A DNA stretch of 64,000 nucleotides from assembly GCA_001986395.2 (NCBI GenBank), contig MQVO02000025.1, positions 124,001 to 188,000 on the forward strand. The letters run 5' to 3'. The notes beneath the pieces are model-generated. The model saw only the letters and a program-made list of their open reading frames with translations. It had not been told where the DNA came from and searched no databases. The position numbers were made by a program, and so were the translations under genes. This stretch comes from Irpex lacteus (taxonomy: Eukaryota > Basidiomycota > Agaricomycetes > Polyporales > Irpicaceae). Shown in pieces: positions 1-12,236 of the stretch. Position 1 is the stretch's first letter; every line of letters starts with the position of its first letter.

Positions 1-1274
1 CCTGCGTTCACACCCTGGAATTACAGCAACATAGCTACCTGTCGTGGAACCTTCCTCAAACCTGCAAAGGTCTCGTGGATGCTTCCTTGGGTTTTTCAAT
101 TCTTTTATGGCTCGTTCCAAACCTCATCGAACACGCGAATTCACTTCTCGATCAACGCATACAGGACCATTTCCCTACATTCCCCCGTTATTCAAGCAAT
201 AGCGAGCGCCGATGTACGTGGTATACGTGAGCTATTCGCAAGCCAACAAGCATCTATTTGGGATGTTGACGTCCGTGGTGTTTCTATCCTCTGGGTAAGC
301 TCTTCAACTTTCTGTCTAGCCACATGTCAATGTTAAATATGATGATATATTAGTATGCTTGTAACCAATGGCAAGATCATCCATCTGAAGCAAGGCTCGA
401 TATAGTTCGTTTCCTGGTAGGAGCAGGCGCTGATGCACTCCTTTTTGCAGAGTCAGTTGAGCTTTTTCTGCATGCAAATGTATGAAATGGCTGATATCAG
501 GGTATTTGTAGCACACAAACGGGATATTCGGCCCATGATACACTTGCGCTAGGACTCTTCTCATACCTTTTAGGTGAACCCCGCTCAAACCGATCCCTCG
601 CACTATCAACTTTGCAAACAAACTCGGTCGCTATCGATATCTTCCGCTCCATATTGAACATAAACGCCATAGACGCGCTTCAAGACTTACTACATCGAGT
701 ATACGGACACTCGACCAAGGATGTCTTACACTTACTCACCTCCCTCGAAACTACCGAATACTCCGTGGCTCGATCTTTGGCGTTCAGTGCCATTCGATAT
801 ACTCCCTTAGGGTATGCAATTGCCTTCTTGGGCACCAGTAAGGAGTCCGTCCTAGCAGAACTTGAAGGCACCGATGCCGCAGCGGAGCCCGTTCTATCTT
901 ATGCTGTTCACGCAGGCAGAGAAGGCTTGATCGAATCGCTCATTGAGAAAGGCGCAGATGTGAACTTGAAGGACAGCTGGGGGAGAACAGCATTGCATTG
1001 GGCTTGCTACCAGTGCCACTACAAGGTTTTCTTTGAACTTCTTCGCTGCGCAGAAGTTGAGATCGACTGGGATTCCCGTACGCCGGAGGGTCAGAGTGCA
1101 TTGGACCTGCTTGAGATGGGAGTATCAGACGGATCGGCTTCATACCTGACTTCCAGTCAGATCGACGAGTTCCGTGCAGCCATCATATCTCATATGCGTC
1201 CTCCTCGGATCCATTTATTTGAAGACGAGACCTTGTACATGCCAGGCGCATTTCCTTTGGACACTGAGTCCTGA
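1..1274 (+). CDS. Ankyrin-repeat protein, 5' end outside window (paralogue 1)
   Basis: The coding frame is open from base 1, so the start lies to the left. The model is <1..294, 354..451, 512..1274, with introns of 59 and 60 bases in phases 0 and 2. The same intron positions and phases occur in the paralogues at 13999-15978 and 62930-64000, which is the main support. The C-terminal half has ankyrin-like helices, including GADVNLKDSWGRTALHWACY near base 950, followed by a leucine-rich segment and a short acidic tail. Upstream is a family-specific block (IATCRGTFLKPAKVSW, then QASIWDV). By analogy with the paralogue at 13999-15978, an N-terminal STAND-type domain probably precedes it outside the window. 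Ankyrin repeats bind proteins; the partner is unknown. It looks intact within the window. Confidence 0.8.
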
Positions 1275-2961
1275 TAAGTAGTATGTGTTTGTCTCGCACG
1301 AAATCTGTACCACGTATCCCACTCTTATGTACTGCCTAGTCATTATATACTGCGATCGGTTCACATATCCGTAAGAATATTATGTCGTTCATCTGGGTAT
1401 CACGATTATTGGGGTCGAGGATACAGTATTAACAGGGCGTAAAAACCCGCCTCGTCGAATTCGAACAGACCAGTACTACCTCTCGCCGACATGAGGAGGA
1501 ATATTCCTGCACACATGCGTACATCGATCAACGTGAGTGTAGTGAGGTCGTGGAATACCTATAATTGAACGTAGTACTCACAATTTGTCTTCGACGAATG
1601 ACGGCGAAACCGAGAGTTCTCGACATACTTAATCAAAACAATATCCAGAGACCTACCAGGAGACAACCGGAGTAGAACGAAACGTAACGATACGAATTGC
1701 GTTACGGGGTTTGGGGCGAAACCGTGCCGCAGGACATCTGCTATTGCACGAGGAAGTAAACTACAGCACATACCTATGCCCTATTCATGACATGACACAT
1801 ACATATTTGCTCGGTGTTGCAGCATTGACACAACCGACCCGAATTATGCCAAGCCGGATGTCCGATCGCACGTCACGATCTCGGAGCGCGGATGGCCAGC
1901 GTGTTCAGATTGCAAGTTCACAGCGATGACGACGGTACGTGCCTGTCCAGATGACGATGAGCCTGGCCGAGAGAGCGAGAGCTTTGTGGCGTGCGATAAA
2001 TATTACCGAGTAGCCCTAGCGCTCGAGACTCGGGTGATGACTGTGCAAAGTGGGTGGCCTCCGAGAAGGGCGGGTGTGTTATCGTGGTACTGGACGCCGT
2101 GGGTAGTAGGCGTACCTCGCTGACCTACCCCAACCGGGATGCCTCGCTGAAGCTTACCCAGTGCCGCGGCAGCAACGTCATCGACAGTTTGTGTCCAGTC
2201 TAATCTGTCACGTTTCAGCAGCGTACGTATCCAACAACACTCACCGGCCACCGGTGATACGGCACTGTAGGATCGTTATCGAACGATGAGTTTGACCTGG
2301 ATCGTTCTGCTATTGACAACCGTTATCCAGCGGCGGCAGCCCACGCGGCTATATGGCAACGACCTCGAGGAGAGCGTACCTGTCGAATTGTTTTTCCTCG
2401 CTCGGGACGAGATGTGTAAGCAGATAGTCCCAATCGTTGGACGTCAGCCGTTTTTCGCCATTAGTATGATACCGGTTACTTGCATGTGTTGTTTCTCGTG
2501 AATCTCGTCGTTGTGGTGAGGATTCAAGATACGAATCCGGTGTATCTGCGGCGGCCGGTCTGATGGTGCTGTTGGCGAAATGATGCACTAGATGATGCTG
2601 GGAACAGGTATGATACTGGCTGGATATTGGTGGAGGAGGACGACAGACTTACGGTGGCCGTGGATGGAGGTCAGTATGTTTTTGTGAGGCGGGCGGGGCC
2701 GAGGTGTTCGTATGTCGGTTTACGTGAAATCCTCGACCAATCATTCGTCCGGGATCGGGCCGGAGAAAACATAAACCTGCTTACATAACCATGACGCTTC
2801 TCACAAGCCTATTCTGTAAGCGCCCATTTGAGCGAGTGCTGTTTGAGGCAAATGGGCTCGCATCTTCCTCTCCCACCACCATCTCCCGCTTTTACTCGTC
2901 GAGCTCGACGTCCAGCACGACGTCGGAGACCTATAATTGACACCTACAGTGATCCCGACGC
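1275..2961. other. Intergenic, no gene recognised
   Basis: Only short unsupported open frames are present on either strand and none resembles a family I know. The stretch probably holds the 3' untranslated end of the ankyrin gene and the promoter of the gene starting at 2962. Confidence 0.5.
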
Positions 2962-5423
2962 ATGTTTTCAACGTTGTCGTCGTTTCTCCCGCCTGCGCTG
3001 CAGCTAGGCGGGACACAAGACAAGTCGTCGCGTCCAAATGTGGAAGCAGGGCCCCACACAGACAATCAACAGCAGGTACCACTCGTCGCCAGCCCGGCTA
3101 CGACTGAGCATGGGCACGAGAGTGAGCACCAGGCAGGGGCCAGTGAGCAGGGCGTGCGGAAGAAGAAAGAGCGTACTCACGAGGTGTGCAGAGTCCACTC
3201 ATGTCCAGTTCGACTTTTAACTGATCTCAATGCTACTTTCCCATCTCTGAACTCTACCTTATCCAAACTATACCACTTGTGGTTTAAAATGCTTTGTACG
3301 CGTTCGTGAATACCGTTGCGCAGTCGTTCATCGTCGTAAGGCCACCCCCAGCGAAATCGAACCATCCCCTCAACCTCCAAGTTCAACTCGTCCCACCTGC
3401 GTCCCGTGCTCCTCTCCCTCGCACATCCGTATCCTCCGCTGCCCCATCTTCACCCGCCCCCGACTCCGCCGCGTCAGAGTCGTTCTCCCCAGACACCCCA
3501 CTAACGCGCACGACCTCTAATCGCTCCGATGTCTCCGCGTACTCGTCGATGACATCTTTCAGCACTGCATCCACGACGTCTTTCTCATCTACGGCGTCTG
3601 GATCTACGACTTCAACGGGAGGTCGTCGCATGATTATCCCGCTCTATAACCTTCAGGCTCATAATGTGATGACAAACGTCATCGTCGATGCTGGCACAGA
3701 TGCCAAGATCGCGAAATTCCATAAACGTGGCCTGGAGATAATCGGTCTCGCAATGCTCGACGTCGTTGAGACCACTCGAGGGATCAATTGGGCAGACGAC
3801 CGACAAGGCGGCCATGGACAGCATGGATCCTTGCTTTCCGCAGAGGGCAATACACCGACATCGTCCCATGTCTCCTTGAATTCCGATAACACCCACGAGT
3901 CTCCGCCTCTATCACAGCAACATCACCAACAATCCCCGCTGGCCCCTGCACAGACCACTCCGCAGCCAGAGAAAAGCGGTGCACGGCGGTTGTTCGGCAA
4001 GGTCTTCAAGAAGAACAGGGACTCAAGTCCTGTGGCGTCACCGACCGCGAACTCTCCGTACATGCATGCGCAGCCACGGTCTCCCCTTCCTTCCATGGAC
4101 CGCGAGGCGTCCCTGAGCACGACACCGAAGGCTTCGAATAAGCGTTCGTCGTTGTTGTTGGCCGCAGGCGCGCATGTGCAGAGTCCATCTTTATCTGATC
4201 CCCTCGGATCTCCTTTACCCTCCGCACAGCCACAACCACAGCAAACGGTGCTGGGGATCGCGCCCATCCTGCATACGCCTATTAGTGGGCCTGATGGACG
4301 TAGGGCGAGGCCGACGCGGTACGTGTGGGTGTTGAAGAAGTGGCTGAAGGCGCCTCCGTCGGGTGTTACGTTACCTGCGGGGAGCGTTCTTCCGGGGCAG
4401 GGGATTATGGAGGGGTTGGTGGAGGTGACCTTCGAGTGGATAAGGGCGTCGTCGAGTCGGAAGGATAGTCAGAGGGTGAAGTCGAAGGAACGGAGGAGGA
4501 GCAGTGGTGTACCGTCGAATACGCCGAGTTTGACATCACTCAAGCGTGGGCCTGAGTCGAGGGGGAGGAAGTCGATAGATGGGGAGCGCGAGACGGGGAG
4601 GAAGGCGCGTACGCGGTCTACGGAGAGTACGAGGAGTGCGCATACAGCCACGACGAACGCTACTACGGACGACGGCTCGCCTGGGGGGCACGATGACGAT
4701 GGCGAAGAGAGCGATCCGGAGGATTCAGAAACACCGTGGATGTGCCAGCTCGTCGTAAGGAAACTACAGCCGTCTGCCTCCTCCCACCGGCTATCGTACG
4801 TGTCTGCATCAGACGACGGGAACGGAATCCCCGCCTTCTCGAGCACGACAAGCGTCAAGGTCAAAGTGGCCGCTGTGGTACCTGCGCCGCATCATCCGAA
4901 AGTAGTGTCACTGCTCAAGATACCATTCCCACTACAAGATATCATACTCACCTCTCGTTCGACACCGGTAGAACACCGCCTAGGACATCTGTCACCACAC
5001 CATCTCCGGCATCCGCACGCCAGGGAAGTAGAGATCGACGTAGAGGCCCGGAAGAGGATCGTCACGCCCCAAGGCGTCGCTCGGCCCGCTCTCTACGGCC
5101 CAGGGGGGTCACCACCCGCAACGCCCACTCAGGCTGCCATCAACGCCACCGGCGGTGGTAGCGCAGGTCTACACAAGCTAGCAGGCAAGTTCAAGTCGAC
5201 GGTGACGTCGAATAGCCCCTCAAGCTCGTCCAGCCTAAATACCACGGACTCGTCGTCATCGGCGCAGTCGAATGTTATATCGGGAGGAGAGGGGATATTG
5301 TTGAGTGCGGAGGAGATCAAGGATATCGTGTGTTGTACGGCGTTGTGGGTTGTTGTGAAGGAAGGGTTTGGAGGTGTGGGGAAGGAGAGGAGGAAAGGGG
5401 ATGGGTGGAGGATACGTGGTTGA
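2962..5423 (+). CDS. Conserved fungal protein of unknown function, low-complexity rich
   Basis: The spliced model 2962..3183 plus 3324..5423 gives 773 residues. The long frame alone has no ATG at its beginning and a stop at 3285-3287 just upstream. Splicing GAG|GTGTGC to GCAG|TCG in phase 0 removes this and yields a run ending KKKERTHE joined to SFIVVRPPPAKSNHPLNLQ. A block near residue 177 (MIIPLYNLQAHNVMTN) and a later WVLKKWLK segment look like ordered, conserved motifs. The rest is Ser/Thr/Pro-rich and basic. I recall similar proteins in other basidiomycetes but know no function, and I see no catalytic motif, signal peptide or membrane segment. Start choice is moderately sure; the second exon is solid. 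Confidence 0.7.
3184..3323 (+). other. Intron of the 2962-5423 gene
   Basis: The intron is 140 bases, with GTGTGC donor and TTGCGCAG acceptor, phase 0. It is longer than other introns here and explains why the downstream frame appears to start at a non-ATG codon. Confidence 0.65.
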
Positions 5424-6980
5424 GTCGTCGACCCCCGGTACTTTCGTCCGTTATTATCCCGACCACCCCTCCTCTAACCTCCCACTTTGTTCTAAAACTC
5501 CTTTCGACGCACTGCCTTCTTACCTTCTCACCGGTCTCTACAGATCTGACGTACGGCGATGCTACTTCCCCGGGGCGCTCGACGGTTCTTGTCTATTGAG
5601 ACGAGTTCGAGGGACGGTGCGCAGTCGTGCATGGGTTTAGCTTCCGCTGGTGCCGTGCTGCGAAGGTTGGATTGGCTTCGTGGTGCGCGTTTTGCTTGCG
5701 TCGGGGCGCGTTGAATATGTCAGCGAGGGTTACACCTCTCGTTGGCGGGCCGAATTCGATGGGCTCCTACGCTCGCCACTATCCTTCCCGTCTCTCTTTC
5801 GCCGTGCCTTATCGTCTTGCAGTGTCAGTGCTGTGTATACTCGGCGACGCTGTATCTATCGATATCCCATGTTTTGCACGACATCTAGCATGTTTTACCT
5901 TCCCTCACGCTCCGTTCTACTCACGCCATCCACCTTCATGTCCAATCATCATCATCACCTCCCCTCATTCAACGCCATCTTCATCCCTCAGTGCATGTCC
6001 ACATCTCCATATTCCTGTCTGTCAAGGTTCCTCATGGTTTTCATTCTGTTTTTTGTCGTTATATCGTCGTCGTCGTCGTGTCCTGTCTTGGAGTGTCAAA
6101 TTAATTGTATCAGTATCTTAGTAGGTCAATCCGCAGTCGTAGTTTTTTAATCTTGATTGGTGTTATGCGGTTCATCGACGTCTGTCAGTGAAAAAGTGCT
6201 TTAGAATCGTTATTTCTTCGTGGCAAGCTGAATCGCAAGTAGATCCCGGCGCCGCTTGGAATCCCATTTGCTTATCGAGCTGCGCTGGGCCAAGGTGACC
6301 CTGACACTCGACGACAGCCTCTTCCTGTCAGAGGTGGGCAATGTGTATGAAGCAATGGGGTAGCTATTTTACTCCGAATTGAAGCTGCGGTTGGCAATCA
6401 GTTGCAATTTCGACCGTCGATTGGCTTCTTTGTGCGTGGCATCGTCAAGCGCCCAAGCCGATATTTATTTGTCAGTGTTTGTTAGTAGTTCATATCAAGT
6501 TTTTCCCTCTACCGCGTATTTCGGTAGGGTTCGTAGCTCGATACATTCAACCGAGTGTTGCTGCTATAACACATCTTTTCATATATAAATGCTTTGAAAG
6601 TGAAATAATTTGTCTATTTGTATAAACCGTGCTGAAGAGCGCACTTGCCATTGACCCGGCTGTGGCGTAATGAGTATCTACTTATACGCACTCAGGCTGG
6701 CCTTCAATACGGAGAAGACTCCGCCCCCATCTAATGTCCATTTCCAATCCTTGCTTATCTATCCTTCGATTGTTCCCTCTTCAAATGTATGTACCCTTCC
6801 CCAATCGTCCTTCCATTCGTAACACATCAACCCTACGTTCGAAAGACAGCACAAATCCGGGCTATCTTTCCCGCTCTAGCGGAGCAAGGCCGCTCTCGTT
6901 TCCTACTGTGCGCGAGTTTTTGTCGCGACACTCCGCACGTATACGAACAGTGTTTGCTGGAAGCCTGAGACCCGGGCCGA
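5424..6980. other. Intergenic, pyrimidine-rich, with CGT microsatellite
   Basis: No supported gene. The stretch after 5424 is C/T-rich on the + strand and probably includes the 3' untranslated region of the preceding gene. A short perfect TCG/CGT trinucleotide run lies at about 6064-6078. Open frames here are long only because of the skewed base composition. Confidence 0.5.
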
Positions 6981-9302
6981 TCATGCCCGCGAGATGTGCA
7001 CGCAGCTTGGATCACGGCAATGACGACAGCCAGTATTCGGGTAGCCACTGCACGTAGGGCATGTAGTGGTCAAGGCACCATCCTCCTGGCGGCAAACCGC
7101 AATGAGATAGTCCGCACAGGTGTTGCACCTGGGATCGTTGTCCTTTGGGGCGGCTAAAGCAGATTTATAATTAGATGGGTCATATGAATCGACTCGGAAA
7201 GCTCGCGTACCAATACTATAGTCAACTTGGAGCTGGGTAGCACGGTGATAACCTGATATGTTGGTGGAATTCGAGACATCTCTAGATATTTGAACCTCCG
7301 GCTTGCCGTTAGACTTCGATTGAGATGATAACTAGCAAGTACAGTGAATGAAAGAGATCAAGGCGCGAAGTTGAGTATCAGCCTATAAACCCATGGGTCA
7401 AAACTTGAACTCCCAACCTTGATGTCAAAGTCACTGCTCTCAAAGCTAGCCTCTGTTTCGTTACTCATCTCGGATCCTGACTCATCGCTTGAACCCCCCT
7501 GCCAGTGCAAGAAGTAAAAGGAAATATAGGCGCATTTCGGAAAGTCGTTTGAGGGAATCAATTCAGAGAAGTCAACAACCGACAAGCTATTCAGTTAGAG
7601 AAAAAACGTACATCCTCGAGCTCTTCTATTTCCTTCGCGCGCTTCAAAAGGTCCTCATAGCCGATCTCAATTTTGTAAGGCCCGACATCCGAGTCGATGT
7701 CAAAACAGTACCAGGCAAGATTGACTGTTTCATTATCTTGGAACGGGTTCAGTTCTTCGGCAAACCATGCAACGTAACGCGCGAGCTGCTCTTCATCGTG
7801 GGCCATTACTGCGAGGCATTCAAGAGTCGGAAAATCGTAAATCAGGCCGAGAATTTTCTTCCACATATTCCAATGAGGATTTAATGGATCCAAAGCCCAG
7901 GTAGTTTTCGAAAGATTAGGTAGGTCATCGGCTTGCCCATCTTTACAATGAATGAGCACGCACTTCACCTGCAAAGTTGTATCATCGCCCTCTGTAGGTA
8001 GAATTTCCGTAAAGTAAGTCAGACCCGCAACGTCACTGTTTGTGGATAGGAAATATGTATATTTGCCTTTAGGGAAGAGATCAGATGGATACATTTACCA
8101 AGAATAGCCACGACGTTTATGGCAACAGGCAACGCACTGGATAAATTCTCCGGGAGAGGTGACCCGTGCAACTCCTCTGCGCAAAATCCGATCCTCAGGT
8201 AGTACCATGGACCGACTCGGACGCCCGAAGATTGTTTGTCGTCCTGTCCTTCGAAGTTGAGATTCTCAATCGTACGGATAATCTCGATGACACGAAGGGT
8301 GTCTGGGACGTCAAGACACGCAGCTTGGACCACTCTGTTTTGTGGCCATGTGCGCCTCGGATCCAGCAGATCTGAGAGTATGAGAAGGCAATTCGTACAT
8401 TCGCCAACGGTAACGTAGATCTCTTGTCCCATACCGCCATAAATCGTAGACGGTGCTGGTCCCGCATCGCGAGTACCATCTATATTCCAAGTGATGTCCC
8501 GGCAATAGCGTTCCTTTACATTCGTTCTAAGACCGTTAAAGTCGTGCAAGAGGTTCAGGGCTGTGAGCTCGCTGGGAAGATAAACCTCTGCTATTGCGAC
8601 GACATCGATAGTGATCTCGGGGGGAAAGGATATCGGCAAGGTCCTTGGTGCGTGATAAAATAGCGGATGCCGGATGAGTTTCGTTTCTGACAGTACAGGC
8701 ATCGGACCGCGAATATAGAGACTAACGTTCCGAAGTTTGCTTGCACCATTTGACCCAAGGGATGGAATATCGTAAAACCATGGGTATCGGTCAAGCGTAA
8801 AATGGACAGTCAACGATTCGAGGTGTGCGCCGATCGATGAGATCCGAGGGCTAGGTGGAGAACGCAGAAAATGCTTCAGCATACGAAGGTCGTCGGAGGA
8901 ACGCAGTATCAGTGTACGGAACAGTCGTTGCCTGGTCAAGTTTGCCCATCGTACACAGGTCAAAGCACACGCCCGAAGGACCTGCACATCCTCGTGATAT
9001 TCTTGTTTGGGTTCTTCGACTGCCCAGGTCAAGATTGACATATTATAAGACAAATCACACCCCACGAAGAATATGATGTCGTCGAATAACTCTGGCGGTA
9101 TCTTGGCAGCGGCAGACAGTGCGGTATACGGCGGCGAGAACGCGTGTGCATGTACTTTGTAGCTTGCAGTTTCCGACATGTTCTCACGTTGCGATACGCG
9201 GCTAGACCTAAATGCGTCGTTCGTATCACTGTTCCATGAAGTACTGCGAATGATCAGATACCCACCTGATGAGACAGAGCGGTCAATATAGAGGACGGGC
9301 AT
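6981..9302 (-). CDS. F-box protein with a cysteine-rich C-terminal exon
   Basis: The model is complement(6981..7331, 7391..7498, 7612..8066, 8099..9302), about 705 residues. An F-box-like start IPPELFDDIIFFVGC is at residues 68-82, followed by the usual basidiomycete pattern CVRWANLTRQRLFRTL. F-box proteins bring substrates to SCF ubiquitin ligases; the target is unknown. Exons 1-2 are firm (phase 1 joint giving ILG|KYTYF). Exon 3 is Ser/Glu-rich. The last exon has no start codon of its own, is open for 117 codons, and carries CNTC...CPTC...CRHC...C, a zinc-binding-like cluster. Its joining through a weak GTTTAT donor is inferred. If that intron is not used, the protein ends at 7358. A later ATG at about 9177 is another possible start. 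Confidence 0.7.
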
Positions 9303-12236
9303 CCTAGGTTCTTATAGACGGTCAGAACATCACATATATATCACAGAGTGAGCGCACGAGGCGGTGCATAACAGTATATTACGCACCATGCTGTCAAAAC
9401 ACTCGAGGCGGTGGTGGCATGACACTAAGAGGCGAAGCTGCTGATAATTTTGTTCGATGAATGATTCCGTTTTATGAGCGTTTAGACGATCTCCGCTGTG
9501 CTGTGCTGCTCGTTTGTACCATGCACCTTCCGCAAACAGCAGTGGATACTTGTAATCAACGTTCCGGACCCATAAATACAGCATATGTTTCTCACCAGAT
9601 GTCCGCTTCCGCAATGGATAGCGAATCGAGAATCAGGGAGACATTAATCCCCGCACTCTCATCACAGAATCTGAGCTCAGCCTCGGCGCCACTTAAAGGT
9701 GTAGAAGAAGTCTTGCACTGCAGGAAGAAACAGAAGGAATGCACGTGTCAGAGGCAGTGTCTTGTCAGGCAATTTATGACAAGCAATTGATGTAGCAGCG
9801 TCCCGAAGTGCACTGCCTGCGCCGAGTACGACGAAAAAAACGGAGTTTGTACCAGAAGGGTGTTAAAGCCGACGATGATCAAGCGATAAGACGTTTCGAA
9901 AGATGCGAGAACCTGGTAAGGTGCGAACGCGAGGCTGCGGGTGAGTAAGACGCACTCTTATGCTCAAACGCTGTGCAGATGGCGGAGTGAATACATCAGG
10001 AATTCGCAACCAGACACATAAGCGGAACTCACGTACTTAATTTCCATGTATTCCACATATGCCCCTTCTGATGACGCGTAGTCGTTTTCCAGGTAGCACT
10101 ATATTTGTGGGTTTAGCGCGGAGGGGCTGTGGTGAAATCCTAGGAGTCTGGAAGTTGGGGCTCCAGGGGAAGAGCGACTGAAGGTCATCTGTCATTTTAA
10201 CATCAGGTTTGGGGATAGAGAATCAGAAAGAAGAGAGTACACGTACATCGTTATCAAGTTCCATCGACATGTCCTGCGCCGTTTCGAAGTGCTGCTTTAC
10301 GTGAGTCAGAGAGGTTCGGGAGAGGGAGACTGGCCGCAAGCACTCCTCGATCTCAATTTCAGCCACTGAGTTGAGCCCGACCGAGAGTCCTCATCGGAGG
10401 ACTGAGGGTACGCAAAGAGTATAGACGGCGACTCATGATTTCAAACAGATCGGCGGGTGAGAAGTACGTTGTCATTGGAGGTGGTATGAGTATGGGAGTA
10501 GGCAATTTTGAGCTTCGGTAAGTTATGTACGATGTCAAGAGACGGGATACCTCTGTGGTCTGTGACCGTTAATCAACGCTCCGCGAAGATCGCCATGGAG
10601 TAGGATGTAATACCAACTCACCCATGCAATCTGGCTTGGCTATCATGCACCCTCCCGCAACTGTAAAACCCCGGCCTTCTACCTTTCAGGCTCCTCTCGT
10701 CAATTCGGCCTATGCCGTTAGCCGCGACTTGGTGACTGAGGTTAAGGTGCTTGCGATCGTCTTAGTCTGCGAGAGGTCGAGCGAGCCTTCCTTGCGAGGG
10801 TGACTTCACTAGTGTTGACTCCAAGCACGCTTATTTGTGCATCTCCTAGGACATACTACACGCACAGAGGATACTACGAGGTTGAATGTGTGAAGCGCGA
10901 CCGAGACCTGGAAGAAAAGTGAGAGCGATGATACTGAAAGAAAGACTTGACCGGAAGGCTTGAACTCACTGAAAGTCAACATCTCAACGTGCGACGCCTC
11001 TTACTCTTCGAGTGCTCCTTTCCCAGTTTCTGGTAGTCGGCTACTGGGTTGAGAATGGCACTCACACATTGGCCCTTGCGCCCCTTGGCAAACGTTGTGA
11101 ATAACTCCGGTACCAAGCGAGGCGTACAAGTTCTTGGAGATTTCTAGTTGCTATCAATCCCTATTAGGCATGAGAGAGACAGAGAGCTTGGGGAGAGGAC
11201 AACGTATCAGGGGGACATGCAAAGTACCACGGATAGCCTGAGCGCATAGAAGGTCGACATATAAGGAGGATAGATCACTCATGCCTTCAAGTTGCGAGCG
11301 GTCAACGTGTCAGTCATGCAGTAACATTAGAATACATCAAGGTGAGCAAGGAGTTTCAAGTTCATGATCAGTAGCTCGAAGCCTTTGTGATCCAACGCGT
11401 AGAGGAGAAAGTTATGCACATAGGCGCCAAGGCGAGAGTAGGCGAGTGTTATTTGGTTCTTTCCCACGGCCTGTTTTATCACGCTCAGCGACAATTCATC
11501 GACATTGCCAGTGGCCAATGCACGTTAATGCACCTTCCAAGCTTCAAGCTTCATGGACGGTGCACCGGTGAATATTTGGATGCTCCGGCGATAGCAGGGT
11601 AAGGGTGCGTTTTTAGCTACTAGGAGGTCTTAAGATTACACCATCGACAGGTACGTTCCTCTTGTTCTGCATCGCCAGTAGGCATCACTCTAACGCAGAG
11701 GCGACGAAGTCTAGCATGCAATGGATTCACGGAGTCCTGCGTATTTTTACGATGCCAATAAGCACTGATATCTGAGTTTGGCGAGAACTCAGGGACCTCT
11801 CCAGGTGCAGTAAGCATACTGTTTGCTTACAGTTATACAAGCCTGAGCTCACTGTAGTTTAGTAGACAAGTGACGGCCCGAGCGAGCTCAATCTGGATTC
11901 CCCTTGGGTCGCAACTCTGAATAGTGATGTGTGCAAAATAAGGAGGCGTGGTTCACTGCGCTCGGCGACCATCGGGCGACAGAAACAGCCCCGGCAGAAG
12001 ATGCTGGCAATTGACGTAGCATGGGAAGATACACTCACCACGAGCTCGGAGTATATTGCAAGCTACAGCGTTTATGCGCTGTTTGTCCCTTGTATAGTAA
12101 TCGATGGTATGTTGGGCCATGCGAGTCCATATAACTTGAACGCCGATTCCTTCTGGCGCTTCTAGCGACTCTACAGGGAAGTGCTGTCATACAATCTCCC
12201 GCCGTCGCCACGCCCTTCATTCCCATCCGCAACGCA
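9303..12236. other. Gene-poor stretch with weak minus-strand coding hints
   Basis: No confident gene. On the minus strand several short segments read like exons: about 11327-11518 (open, ends LLAHLDVF), around 11000-11120 (contains FAKGRKGQC) and around 10050-10370 (contains LQSLFPWSPNFQTPR). They are bounded by plausible GT-AG sites, but no continuous model could be assembled. It may be a many-intron gene or a decayed one. Confidence 0.35.

Noticed and set aside
5627..6150. Overlapping 164- and 166-residue frames
   Set aside because: Pyrimidine-rich DNA gives long open frames by composition; there are no motifs and two frames are equally open.
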